From contig CALESY010000177.1 of assembly GCA_937919945.1 (NCBI GenBank), positions 1 through 34,408 on the forward strand: a stretch of 34,408 nucleotides of DNA, given 5' to 3'. The notes under the pieces were generated by a model, which had not been told where the DNA came from, did not search any database, and was given only the letters and a program-made list of their open reading frames with translations. This document shows positions 16,589-24,477 of the stretch, piece after piece. Numbering within the stretch: the first letter of the stretch is position 1; every line of letters starts with the position of its first letter. Source of the stretch: an uncultured Chitinophagaceae bacterium (GTDB lineage: Bacteria; Bacteroidota; Bacteroidia; Chitinophagales; Chitinophagaceae). The translations under genes were made by a program, and so were the position numbers.

Positions 16589-17793
16589 GCTTTGCTGAAT
16601 ATCAGTGATACATTATTACCGCCAAAACCAAATGAATTACTGAGTACATGATGCAACTGCGCGTCTTGTGTTTGCACTACGGGCGTTATAGCTAATTCTT
16701 CCATTTTTGTTGTAAAATGAAGGTTGCCCCATGCCTTTTGTTGCTGCAATCCCCATATGCTGAAGATGGCTTCAATACTGCCTGCAGCCGCCAGCGTATG
16801 CCCTGTGAATGGCTTTGTACTGCTGAATAGTGGTATATTATTTTCAAACAATCGCTCTATGGCTTTGCCCTCTGCCGCATCGTTGTTGATGGTGGCGGTG
16901 CCATGCGCGTTGATGTAGTCAATGTCTTGTGGTTGCAGCCCTGCTTTGTGCAATGCCAGTTGCATGGTGTTATACGCGCCATCTCCGTTGGGCGATGGGG
17001 CAGTAGGGTGGTAGGCGTCGTTGGTATTGCCATAGCCCGACAGGACGGCTAATATCTCTGCACCACGTTCTTTGGCCGATTTTTCAGTTTCCAGCAACAG
17101 GTAGCCTGCAGCTTCTCCCAGATTCAGCCCGAAGCGTGTATTGTCAAACGGGCGGCACGGTTGTTTATCTACATTCTTCAGCGAGTGGAAACCATTGAGC
17201 GTAAAACGGCTCAACGCATCGCAGCCGCCACATATGGCACGCTTTACAATGCCGTGTTGTATAAGCCTGGCACCCAGTATGATGGCGTTGGCAGATGATG
17301 AACAGGCGGTGCTGATGGTAGCCGTAAATGGCTTTATGCCGAAATAATTGACGATGTTTTGTGTACTCTCCGCACAGTCCAGCGTATCAATATATTTAAG
17401 GAAGTCGCCCTCTTGTACGTCTGAAATGAAGTCTGGATACAAGTCTTCTACCGCACACATACCACCTACCGTATTTGCATTGATGCAGGCAAATCCTTCG
17501 TCTTGCAGCAGTTGTTTGTCTATGCCTTTCATTACTTCCTGCATAGCTACAAGTGCCAGCAGGGTAGTGCGTGTATAGCCATTATTGCCGGTAGGTAAGC
17601 CAAGTAGCGTGCACAGGTCGTCATTACTATGGGCTACCTCGCCCATCAAAAACTCCGGTGCGTGTACACTTTGTAAGTGTCGTGGATAATGCAGTCCGGG
17701 TGTGCCTGATAATAACGCCTGAAGGTTAGCATCTGCTCCGTTGCCCAATGCAGATACAATGCCAAGCGATGTAACGACAATTCTTTCCGCCAT
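16585..17793 (-). CDS. Beta-ketoacyl-ACP synthase (FabF-like)
   Basis: This 402-aa condensing enzyme has an intact catalytic triad: Cys164 in TISTACSSSANAI, His297 in NAHGTATINND and His332 in KPFTGHTLAAAGS. The C-terminal NSFGFGGNNVSLIF is typical of the FabF/KAS II group. It elongates an acyl chain bound to acyl carrier protein. It sits 23 bases after a dedicated ACP gene and overlaps a degenerate ketosynthase by 4 bases, which argues against a general housekeeping fabF and for a specialised pathway. No ketoreductase, dehydratase or ammonia-lyase lies nearby, so the product cannot be named. Confidence 0.9.
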   Translation of the reverse strand: MAERIVVTSLGIVSALGNGADANLQALLSGTPGLHYPRHLQSVHAPEFLMGEVAHSNDDLCTLLGLPTGNNGYTRTTLLALVAMQEVMKGIDKQLLQDEGFACINANTVGGMCAVEDLYPDFISDVQEGDFLKYIDTLDCAESTQNIVNYFGIKPFTATISTACSSSANAIILGARLIQHGIVKRAICGGCDALSRFTLNGFHSLKNVDKQPCRPFDNTRFGLNLGEAAGYLLLETEKSAKERGAEILAVLSGYGNTNDAYHPTAPSPNGDGAYNTMQLALHKAGLQPQDIDYINAHGTATINNDAAEGKAIERLFENNIPLFSSTKPFTGHTLAAAGSIEAIFSIWGLQQQKAWGNLHFTTKMEELAITPVVQTQDAQLHHVLSNSFGFGGNNVSLIFSKA

Positions 17794-17816
17794 GTATGAT
17801 GCGGGTATTGGTATGG

Positions 17817-18074
17817 TTATATTTTGCGGTTTTGCGCTATATAGTCGGCCATAGAAGCTACAGACTCCAGCACTTTGCGGCCTTCGCGAGCGTCTTCTAT
17901 TTTGATGCCGTAGTTACGTTCCAGCAATACCATCATCTCCAGCGAGTCTATGCTGTCCAAGCCAAGGCCATCGCCAAACAGAGGTGCATTATCATCAATA
18001 TCCGCGGGTGTCATGCCCTGCAGGTTCAGCGATTCGATGATTTGTTGCTTCAACGTAAGTTTTAAATCTTCCAT
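17817..18074 (-). CDS. Acyl carrier protein
   Basis: This 85-aa ACP has the phosphopantetheine-attachment serine at Ser41 in GLGLDSIDSLEMM, followed by the helix III region YGIKIEDAREGR. The frame extends upstream to 18143, but the ATG at 18074 (MEDLKLTLKQQ) gives the normal ACP N-terminus and length. It is the first gene of the ACP / ketosynthase / degenerate-ketosynthase operon and is presumably the carrier on which that pair elongates its substrate. A separate housekeeping ACP is expected elsewhere. Confidence 0.9.
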   Translation of the reverse strand: MEDLKLTLKQQIIESLNLQGMTPADIDDNAPLFGDGLGLDSIDSLEMMVLLERNYGIKIEDAREGRKVLESVASMADYIAQNRKI

Positions 18075-18149
18075 ATCAAATATCAGGTGTGGCGCAAAAA
18101 TAATATAATTGGGGGGATATTCCGAGAGTTGTTTGCTGCCCAACTAATA

Positions 18150-18713
18150 CTAAAATGCATAGCGTACACCAACCATCACAGGGAAAGTAAGGGCATGAAA
18201 GGTTGTAGGAGTTTCTGAAAAATAATAGCTATAGTACCGCTCATTTTGGATTACACGTCTTGCACCAGCCGATAAATGAAGCCCCCAATGTTTTGATAAA
18301 GGAACAATGGTACTTGCATTCAAGCCATACATATATCCGTTGCTTACAGTTCTACTTCGGTCAACCTGGAAATCTGCAAACAAATAACCAGCCATGATGC
18401 CAGCATATAATTCCATTTTTCTGAAATAAATACGTCTGTTAAGCATGCCTCCTACAACACCAAACGGACCACTTAATGATTCAACGGCAGAGGCTTCTAA
18501 TAATAAACCTGCTTGCCAATCTTTATGAAAATTATATGTAGGCAACAATACCGCATTTAACCCCATGTTGATATGTCCCGGTTCATTATAAAATTTATCG
18601 TTGATTGGGGTGTTAAAAACAAAACCTGTTTGCAGGCTAATGGCGAATTTTTGTGCCGATGCTGCGAAACAGGTTATTGCTAAAAATATGGTGGTTATAA
18701 GTTTTTTTGTCAT
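18150..18713 (-). CDS. Outer-membrane beta-barrel protein, small
   Basis: This 187-aa protein has a signal peptide (MTKKLITTIFLAITCFAASAQ) and alternating strand patterns: QKFAISLQTGFVFNTP, KMELYAGIMAGYLFADFQVD, WGLHLSAGARRVI and a C-terminal FPVMVGVRYAF ending in Phe. This is the general layout of an eight-stranded outer-membrane barrel. I do not recognise a specific family. It lies between sucA (18 bases upstream) and the ACP gene; the relation to either is unclear. Confidence 0.7.
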   Translation of the reverse strand: MTKKLITTIFLAITCFAASAQKFAISLQTGFVFNTPINDKFYNEPGHINMGLNAVLLPTYNFHKDWQAGLLLEASAVESLSGPFGVVGGMLNRRIYFRKMELYAGIMAGYLFADFQVDRSRTVSNGYMYGLNASTIVPLSKHWGLHLSAGARRVIQNERYYSYYFSETPTTFHALTFPVMVGVRYAF

Positions 18714-18731
18714 AGTGTGTTGTTTGTGTTT

Positions 18732-21488
18732 CTACACCTCAAACGCTTTATCTATCAACGCTTGTTGCTCTTTAGCGTGCATCTTGCTGTAGCCTGTGGC
18801 ACTGGCAGCACCTGCAGGGCGGCTCAGGTACTTACTTACAGCAGCTTCTTCCTGCATCTTCAAAAAGCCCAGTGCGCCCATGTTATATGGTTCTTCCTGT
18901 ACCCACACCCATTCCGCTTTCTTATATTTTTCACGCAGTGCCTGTAGTTGCTTGGCAGGGAACGGATATATCTGCTCCAGCCTTACTATCGCTACATCCT
19001 GTCTGTTTTCAGTCATTTGTTTTTCACTCAGGTCGAAGTACAATTTACCACTGCACAGCAATACACGTTTTACCTTGCTGGCTGTTTTGATGCTTGTATC
19101 GTCTATCACTTCGCGGAAACCACCTGATGTAAACTCTTCTACAGCCGAGTATGCGCGAATATGGCGCAAATTGGCTTTGGGCGAAAAGTTTATCAATGGT
19201 TTGCGGAAGTTCCACTTCATCTGGCGGCGGAACATATGGAAGAGGTTGGCTGCTGTGGTGATGTTGGTAACAATCATATTGTTTTCCGCACACAGTTGCA
19301 GGAAGCGCTCCAGCCTTGCCGATGAGTGTTCGGGCCCCTGCCCCTCGTAGCCGTGCGGCAATAGCATAACCAAACCGCTCATCTTCTGCCATTTCGTTTC
19401 TGCAGATGCTATGTATTGGTCTATAACTGTTTGTGCACCGTTGGCAAAGTCGCCAAACTGTGCTTCCCATATCGTTAGTGCATTGGGGTTGGCAATAGAG
19501 TAGCCGTATTCAAAACCCAGTACAGCAAACTCACTCAGCAGCGAGTTGTATATCTGAAAACGTGCTTGTGCATCATTGAGCTTACCGAGGCGGCTGTATT
19601 CCGCATTGGTAGTTTCGTCGTGCAATACAGCATGGCGGTGAGAGAACGTACCACGCTCTACATCCTGCCCGCTAAGGCGCACAGGTATGCCTTCAGTCAG
19701 CAAGCTGGCGTAAGCCAGCAATTCGCCTGTTGCCCAGTCAAGCTGCCCTTTTTCGTCGTGCAGTTTCACTTTCTCCTCTATAAGCTTCTGTATTTTACGC
19801 AGTGGTTTGAAGTCGGCAGGTATATTCATCAATGCTTTGAACAGTTTTTCAACTTGTTCTTTACTGATGCCCGTTTCGGGAGATGCATCAAAATCTTCAA
19901 ACGTAGAGCGGCGTAGTTCTGCCCATGCTTTTTCAGGCGCCTGCATCTGGTAGGGAAGTGGTTTTTGTTTCACCTCATCCAGCCTTTGTTGCAGGTCGTC
20001 CCAAAAACGTTTTTCCATTTCCTTTGCCAGCTCTTGCGCATCGGCTGTACCATTTTTCAGCAGATACTCAGTATATACCTCGCGCGGGTTGGGGTGTTTC
20101 TTTATCAGGTCGTACAGTTGCGGTTGTGTAAAGCTTGGGTCGTCGCCCTCGTTATGGCCATGCTTACGGTAGCATACCATGTCTATAAATATATCCTGAT
20201 TGAACTGTTGACGGTATTTGATAGCCAGTTTAGCAGCTTTTACCACTGCTTCCGGATCATCACCGTTTACATGTAGTACAGGTGCCTGTACCATAGCAGC
20301 TATGCTTGTACAATAGTCGGCACTGCGCGCTTCATCAAAGTCTGTAGTAAAACCTATCTGGTTGTTGATGACAAAGTGGATAGTACCACCTGTCTGATAG
20401 CCGGGCAGTTTGCTCATTTGCAGCAGCTCGTACACTACACCCTGCCCTGCTACGGCACTATCGCCATGTATCAGTATGGGCAATACTTCGTCGTACTTGC
20501 TGTTATATAATATATCTGCTTTGGCGCGAGAGAAGCCTGCCACCACAGGGTCAACTACCTCAAGGTGAGATGGATTGGGTGTAAGCTGTACGTTTATCTC
20601 TTTGCCTTTCGGTGTTTTGATATTACTGCGGAAACCGAGGTGATACTTCACGTCGCCACTACCCATGGTAGTATCGGGTGGCATATTCCCTTCAAATTCA
20701 GAGAATACCTGCTCGTATGTTTTGCGCATGGTGTTGGTCAGTACATTCAGCCTGCCACGGTGTGCCATGCCTATCACTACTTCTTTCACGCCATTGTCTG
20801 CCGCTTCGTTTATCAGTGTGTCCAGCGCGGGGATGGTACTTTCGCCACCCTCAAGACTGAAGCGTTTTTGCCCGATGTATTTCGTGTGCAGGAATTTCTC
20901 AAATATTACGCCCTCGTTCAGTTTTTCAAGAATGCGTTTTTTCTCATCCAGCGTCAGTTCCTGCTCCTGCATTTTTTCGTAGGCTTCCTGCACCCACATA
21001 CAGGTATCATAGTTGTTGATGTAAGTATATTCGATGCCTACATTACTGGCGTATAATTTTTTGAGGCGGGCGATGATGTCGCTCAGTTTGGCTTTGCCCA
21101 AACCTGCAAATGCGCCTGCATGAAACTCGGTATTCAAATCTGCATCCGTCAGCCCGAAGTCTGCCAGTGCCAGAAATGGCTTACGGTCTTTGCGCGGGCG
21201 TATGGGGTTGGTAGTAGCTACCAGGTGTCCGCGCTTCCAGTAGCTGCGTATCAGTCGGTAAACGCTCAGTTCTTTCGATATCTGTTCGTTACTAACGGGT
21301 GTTTTGTCTATCGTGATGGTGTTTGTTGCAGCACCACCATTGCCGTTTGCTTTGGATATGGCAAAATCAAAGCCTTCAAAAAACTTTTTCCATTCAGGGT
21401 CAACTGTTGTCGAATCTTTCATGTAGTCACTATACATTGACTCTATGTAAGAAGGGTGTGAACTCATCACGTACGAAAAATCTTTCAT
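18732..21488 (-). CDS. sucA: 2-oxoglutarate dehydrogenase E1 component
   Basis: This 918-aa thiamine-diphosphate enzyme decarboxylates 2-oxoglutarate in the TCA cycle and passes the succinyl group to the E2 lipoyl protein. The N-terminus has the E1o-specific region YMKDSTTVDPEWKKFFEGF (about 23-41). Also visible are GMAHRGRLNVL (240-250), HGDSAVAGQG (341-350), HFVINNQIGFTT, the cofactor region around GDDPEAV (409-415) and CYRKHGHNEGDDP. The length fits SucA (E. coli about 930). The E2 gene sucB is not next to it in this window. Its start is the ATG at 21488. Confidence 0.97.
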   Translation of the reverse strand: MKDFSYVMSSHPSYIESMYSDYMKDSTTVDPEWKKFFEGFDFAISKANGNGGAATNTITIDKTPVSNEQISKELSVYRLIRSYWKRGHLVATTNPIRPRKDRKPFLALADFGLTDADLNTEFHAGAFAGLGKAKLSDIIARLKKLYASNVGIEYTYINNYDTCMWVQEAYEKMQEQELTLDEKKRILEKLNEGVIFEKFLHTKYIGQKRFSLEGGESTIPALDTLINEAADNGVKEVVIGMAHRGRLNVLTNTMRKTYEQVFSEFEGNMPPDTTMGSGDVKYHLGFRSNIKTPKGKEINVQLTPNPSHLEVVDPVVAGFSRAKADILYNSKYDEVLPILIHGDSAVAGQGVVYELLQMSKLPGYQTGGTIHFVINNQIGFTTDFDEARSADYCTSIAAMVQAPVLHVNGDDPEAVVKAAKLAIKYRQQFNQDIFIDMVCYRKHGHNEGDDPSFTQPQLYDLIKKHPNPREVYTEYLLKNGTADAQELAKEMEKRFWDDLQQRLDEVKQKPLPYQMQAPEKAWAELRRSTFEDFDASPETGISKEQVEKLFKALMNIPADFKPLRKIQKLIEEKVKLHDEKGQLDWATGELLAYASLLTEGIPVRLSGQDVERGTFSHRHAVLHDETTNAEYSRLGKLNDAQARFQIYNSLLSEFAVLGFEYGYSIANPNALTIWEAQFGDFANGAQTVIDQYIASAETKWQKMSGLVMLLPHGYEGQGPEHSSARLERFLQLCAENNMIVTNITTAANLFHMFRRQMKWNFRKPLINFSPKANLRHIRAYSAVEEFTSGGFREVIDDTSIKTASKVKRVLLCSGKLYFDLSEKQMTENRQDVAIVRLEQIYPFPAKQLQALREKYKKAEWVWVQEEPYNMGALGFLKMQEEAAVSKYLSRPAGAASATGYSKMHAKEQQALIDKAFEV

Positions 21489-21581
21489 CGTAAAACCGTC
21501 AGTTTTTGCAGATATGCTTTATGTATATAAGATAGCGTGTAAAGTTAACGGTAATTGGGGGAATCTGAAAATGGAAATACA

Positions 21582-21596
21582 GGCTTATAATAAGCC
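21582..21596 (-). terminator. Weak hairpin after the porin gene
   Basis: A 6-bp stem ggctta/taagcc has a 3-base loop and lies about 20 bases past the stop of the porin gene. A T-rich but interrupted tract follows on the minus strand. It is a possible, unconvincing terminator. Confidence 0.35.
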
Positions 21597-21615
21597 ATTG
21601 ATATAGGAAATAGGT

Positions 21616-23610
21616 TTAATTTATCATCACCCAATTAAACCCGAAACGTATCATGAAGTTTTGTGCTGCGTAGCCTTGTGTAATGAGCGTATTGCGGCTG
21701 TATATCTGCTGCACTTGGTCGGCCATCAGGTAGGCGCGGAAGCGTTTTACTTTGAAGTTGAAGAATACACTTAGCTCCGGTGTATTACTTGCAGTATAGG
21801 TGTTCTGAAAATAAAAGCGGTTGAAGAAAGGCGAATAGCCTGCGGGACTGTAGCTGCTGTGGTAGCGCGCCTCAACACCCGTAGCTATCTGCAATGCTTT
21901 CTTGAATATTTTTGTTTCGATGGCTAACTGATGCCTGCCCAGCAATGCAGGTACGTTGACAGGTGTGTTATTGTCTGCCTGTTGATAGGTCAATTCGTTA
22001 TCTAATACCAATATCTTCCATCGCAATGCTTTTCTTGCCCATACCTGCAATACGTTGAATGCTGTAGTGTACTGTGCAGGCAACTGGTTGCTATTAAGGT
22101 ATATATAGTTGTTTACTAAATAATTGCGCACACCTGCATTGGCTTGCCATGCATCATTCACCCAGGCTGCATGTACCTGTGTTATACTTTCTTTGTTGAA
22201 TGTAGCAGTTATGGTATCGTACTGATTGTAGTAGGTAGTATAGCTGTATGGCGCTGCATTGATGTTTTGTGCTGCCCCTGCCGACAGGCTGCCCCATTTA
22301 GCGCCGAGGTCTTTGCCAACCTGTCCGCTAACTGATGTGGCACCCGCTACACTGCCTGCATAGTAACTAAGCAAGTGGGCTTCGTAAAACCACTTACCTT
22401 GCAGCAATGCTTCTTTTTTCAACGATGCGGTAATATAGCTGTTGTTGTTGACTGATTTGGATGTGCCACGCAGGTACACGGTTTCGAACACATCGTTTCG
22501 GTAACCCAGCCCGGCATTAAATTGTAATTGATTTTCGCGCTTGCCGATAAAGCCGTTGAGCAAAAAACGATTGTCAATAAAAAACCATTCCTGCCTGCTG
22601 TACACAGAGTCGGTAGCTGCAAATCCACGATTGAAGAAAGGAGCGTAACGAACACTATCAGGGCGCAGGTCTTTAAAGACATGTCTTTCGCCGCTTATTT
22701 CCAACCTATGCACAATGCTGAAACGTGGCGTGAGCGACAAGCTGTAACGTGTACTGTCTTCGCTATACAGGCTATCGGTTTTGCCCCAAGTGTAGCCATG
22801 TTGTACCATCACCGAATAGTCGCGCAACATATTTGAAACGGCGCTGCGGCGTGTTGCGCCTACATTGCCGAATGCATCGTTCTGAAATGCAACACGTATG
22901 GTACGCCTGTCGTTATAAGCTGCACTGTCCAATTGCGTTTCGTTTAGTATGCCACCGTTTTCATCCTGCTGCATTTTGTTGTAGGCTACGCCGCCATACA
23001 GTTCATAATGCAGCTTTTTGCTTTGATAGTAGGTAGATAAAAACGCGTTATCGTTGTTAGTACGCTGAATATTATAATAACCCGGTGAGTTGATTTTTCT
23101 GTACCCGATGGCAAAGTTCCAGTTGGGTTTGATGTTTTGTGTGTGCATGATGCTTGCCATCTGCTCTTGCTTGCCACCAAGCTGGTAGCCAAATACGGAG
23201 TAGGGGCGGTTGCTGTTATAGTAGTTCAGACTATCGGCATCGTAGCGATACGCATCGTAGGCTGTGTAGCCAAATGTAGGTCCTGTGCGGTGGTCTGGCG
23301 TAAAGAGCAGGTTGCGTGCTGCTGTGCCGTTGTTGCCCAAATCGCGTATGGGTTGGTTTACCAGCCTGCGGTGGAAGGTGTGCAATGAGGTATCAGGCGT
23401 ATATACTTTGTCGGAATGTAGCTTGCGGTAAAAGATACGGTAGCTTTCGTCTTTCCACTCTGCTGTATTGCTTTTAGTAAACTGTGTGCTGTCTTTCTTC
23501 GGGTTGTCAAAGGCAGACTGTCCTTGCCCGGGCGGCTGTATCTGTGCATAGCCTGTATGCGCGGCGCACAGCAGCCATATGCATACATATATATATATCC
23601 TGTTCTTCAA
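21616..23610 (-). CDS. Porin_10-like outer-membrane porin
   Basis: This protein of about 664 aa has a signal peptide (MKNRIYIYVCIWLLCAAHTGYAQ). A Porin_10-like barrel region follows: SAFDNPKKDSTQF, LGNNGTAARNLLF, GYTAYDAYRYD, and many alternating strands to a final IRFGFNWVMIN. There is no ATG near the N-terminus. The frame opens at TTG 23631, but a perfect TAnnTTTG box at 23629-23636 overlaps that codon, so I chose the TTG at 23610. It is probably a solute channel of unknown specificity. It lies 38 bases after the purine nucleoside phosphorylase gene, with its own promoter. Confidence 0.8.
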   Translation of the reverse strand: MKNRIYIYVCIWLLCAAHTGYAQIQPPGQGQSAFDNPKKDSTQFTKSNTAEWKDESYRIFYRKLHSDKVYTPDTSLHTFHRRLVNQPIRDLGNNGTAARNLLFTPDHRTGPTFGYTAYDAYRYDADSLNYYNSNRPYSVFGYQLGGKQEQMASIMHTQNIKPNWNFAIGYRKINSPGYYNIQRTNNDNAFLSTYYQSKKLHYELYGGVAYNKMQQDENGGILNETQLDSAAYNDRRTIRVAFQNDAFGNVGATRRSAVSNMLRDYSVMVQHGYTWGKTDSLYSEDSTRYSLSLTPRFSIVHRLEISGERHVFKDLRPDSVRYAPFFNRGFAATDSVYSRQEWFFIDNRFLLNGFIGKRENQLQFNAGLGYRNDVFETVYLRGTSKSVNNNSYITASLKKEALLQGKWFYEAHLLSYYAGSVAGATSVSGQVGKDLGAKWGSLSAGAAQNINAAPYSYTTYYNQYDTITATFNKESITQVHAAWVNDAWQANAGVRNYLVNNYIYLNSNQLPAQYTTAFNVLQVWARKALRWKILVLDNELTYQQADNNTPVNVPALLGRHQLAIETKIFKKALQIATGVEARYHSSYSPAGYSPFFNRFYFQNTYTASNTPELSVFFNFKVKRFRAYLMADQVQQIYSRNTLITQGYAAQNFMIRFGFNWVMIN

Positions 23611-23628
23611 ATGGGCAGTAAAACTTCG

Positions 23629-23636
23629 CAAAGATA
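23629..23636 (-). promoter_or_regulatory. Bacteroidota -7 box for the porin gene
   Basis: On the minus strand the octamer is TATCTTTG, an exact TAnnTTTG. No good TTG partner was seen at the usual spacing upstream. Transcription would start near 23622, just ahead of the TTG codon at 23610. Confidence 0.5.
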
Positions 23637-23648
23637 CACGAATAGCGG

Positions 23649-24467
23649 TTAGATTTTGCCGATGATGCCTGCCACCAACGCTGCCAGCTTAGGCGCTGCT
23701 GCATTGGCGGCTGCCAGCACTTCCTCGTGCGATACTTTGTGTACGATGCCGGGCACACCCAAATCGGTAATGATGCTGGCTGCAAATACACGCATACCGC
23801 CATGTTTGGCAACAATGTTTTCAGGTACAGTGCTCATACCCACTGCATCGCCGCCTATTATGTGCAGCCATTTGTATTCGGCAGGTGTTTCAAACGTAGG
23901 TCCTTGCAAGCCTATGTAAGTTCCTTCTTTTACGTCCAGTTGTTGTTCGCCCGCTACTTGCTTGGCCAATGCCAGTAGCTGATGGTCATACGGTTCGCTC
24001 ATATCGGGGAAGCGTGTGCCGAGGCGTTCATCATTGGGCCCGCGTAGCGGGTGTTCGGGAAACAGGTTGATGTGGTCGTTGATGAGCATGATGTCGCCCA
24101 CTTTAAAAGTGGCATTCATACCCCCTGCTGCATTACTCAGGAAGAGGGTTTCTACACCCAATGCTTTCATTACACGTACAGGAAAGGTTACCTCTTCCAT
24201 CGTATAGCCTTCGTAATAATGAAAACGCCCTGCCATCATCACTACCTGCTTGCCACTCAGTGTGCCAAAGAGCATATTGCCCGCATGTCCCTCTACCGTA
24301 CTCTGTGGAAAATCGGGTATGTCTTTGTAAGAAATCTCTTTGCTCACCTGCATAGCATCTACCAACCCACCGAGCCCACTACCCAATATGATGCCGATAG
24401 TAGGCTGCACATCCGTTTGTTGCTTTATATAAGATGCTGTCTGTTGTATCCTGTCGTATAAGTTCAT
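23649..24467 (-). CDS. Purine nucleoside phosphorylase (trimeric, PNP family)
   Basis: This 272-aa enzyme splits purine nucleosides with phosphate to the base and ribose-1-phosphate, in purine salvage. Its signature stretches are IGIILGSGLGGL, EGHAGNMLFG, AGRFHYYEGY, LSNAAGGMN, GPTFETPAEY and the C-terminal SHEEVLAAANAA. The frame extends to 24497, but that overlaps the upstream gene by 20 bases. The ATG at 24467 gives a normal N-terminus (MNLYDRIQQT) and a 10-base gap. It is probably cotranscribed with the TMTC-like gene upstream. Confidence 0.94.
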   Translation of the reverse strand: MNLYDRIQQTASYIKQQTDVQPTIGIILGSGLGGLVDAMQVSKEISYKDIPDFPQSTVEGHAGNMLFGTLSGKQVVMMAGRFHYYEGYTMEEVTFPVRVMKALGVETLFLSNAAGGMNATFKVGDIMLINDHINLFPEHPLRGPNDERLGTRFPDMSEPYDHQLLALAKQVAGEQQLDVKEGTYIGLQGPTFETPAEYKWLHIIGGDAVGMSTVPENIVAKHGGMRVFAASIITDLGVPGIVHKVSHEEVLAAANAAAPKLAALVAGIIGKI

Positions 24468-24477
24468 CTGTGTTCTA

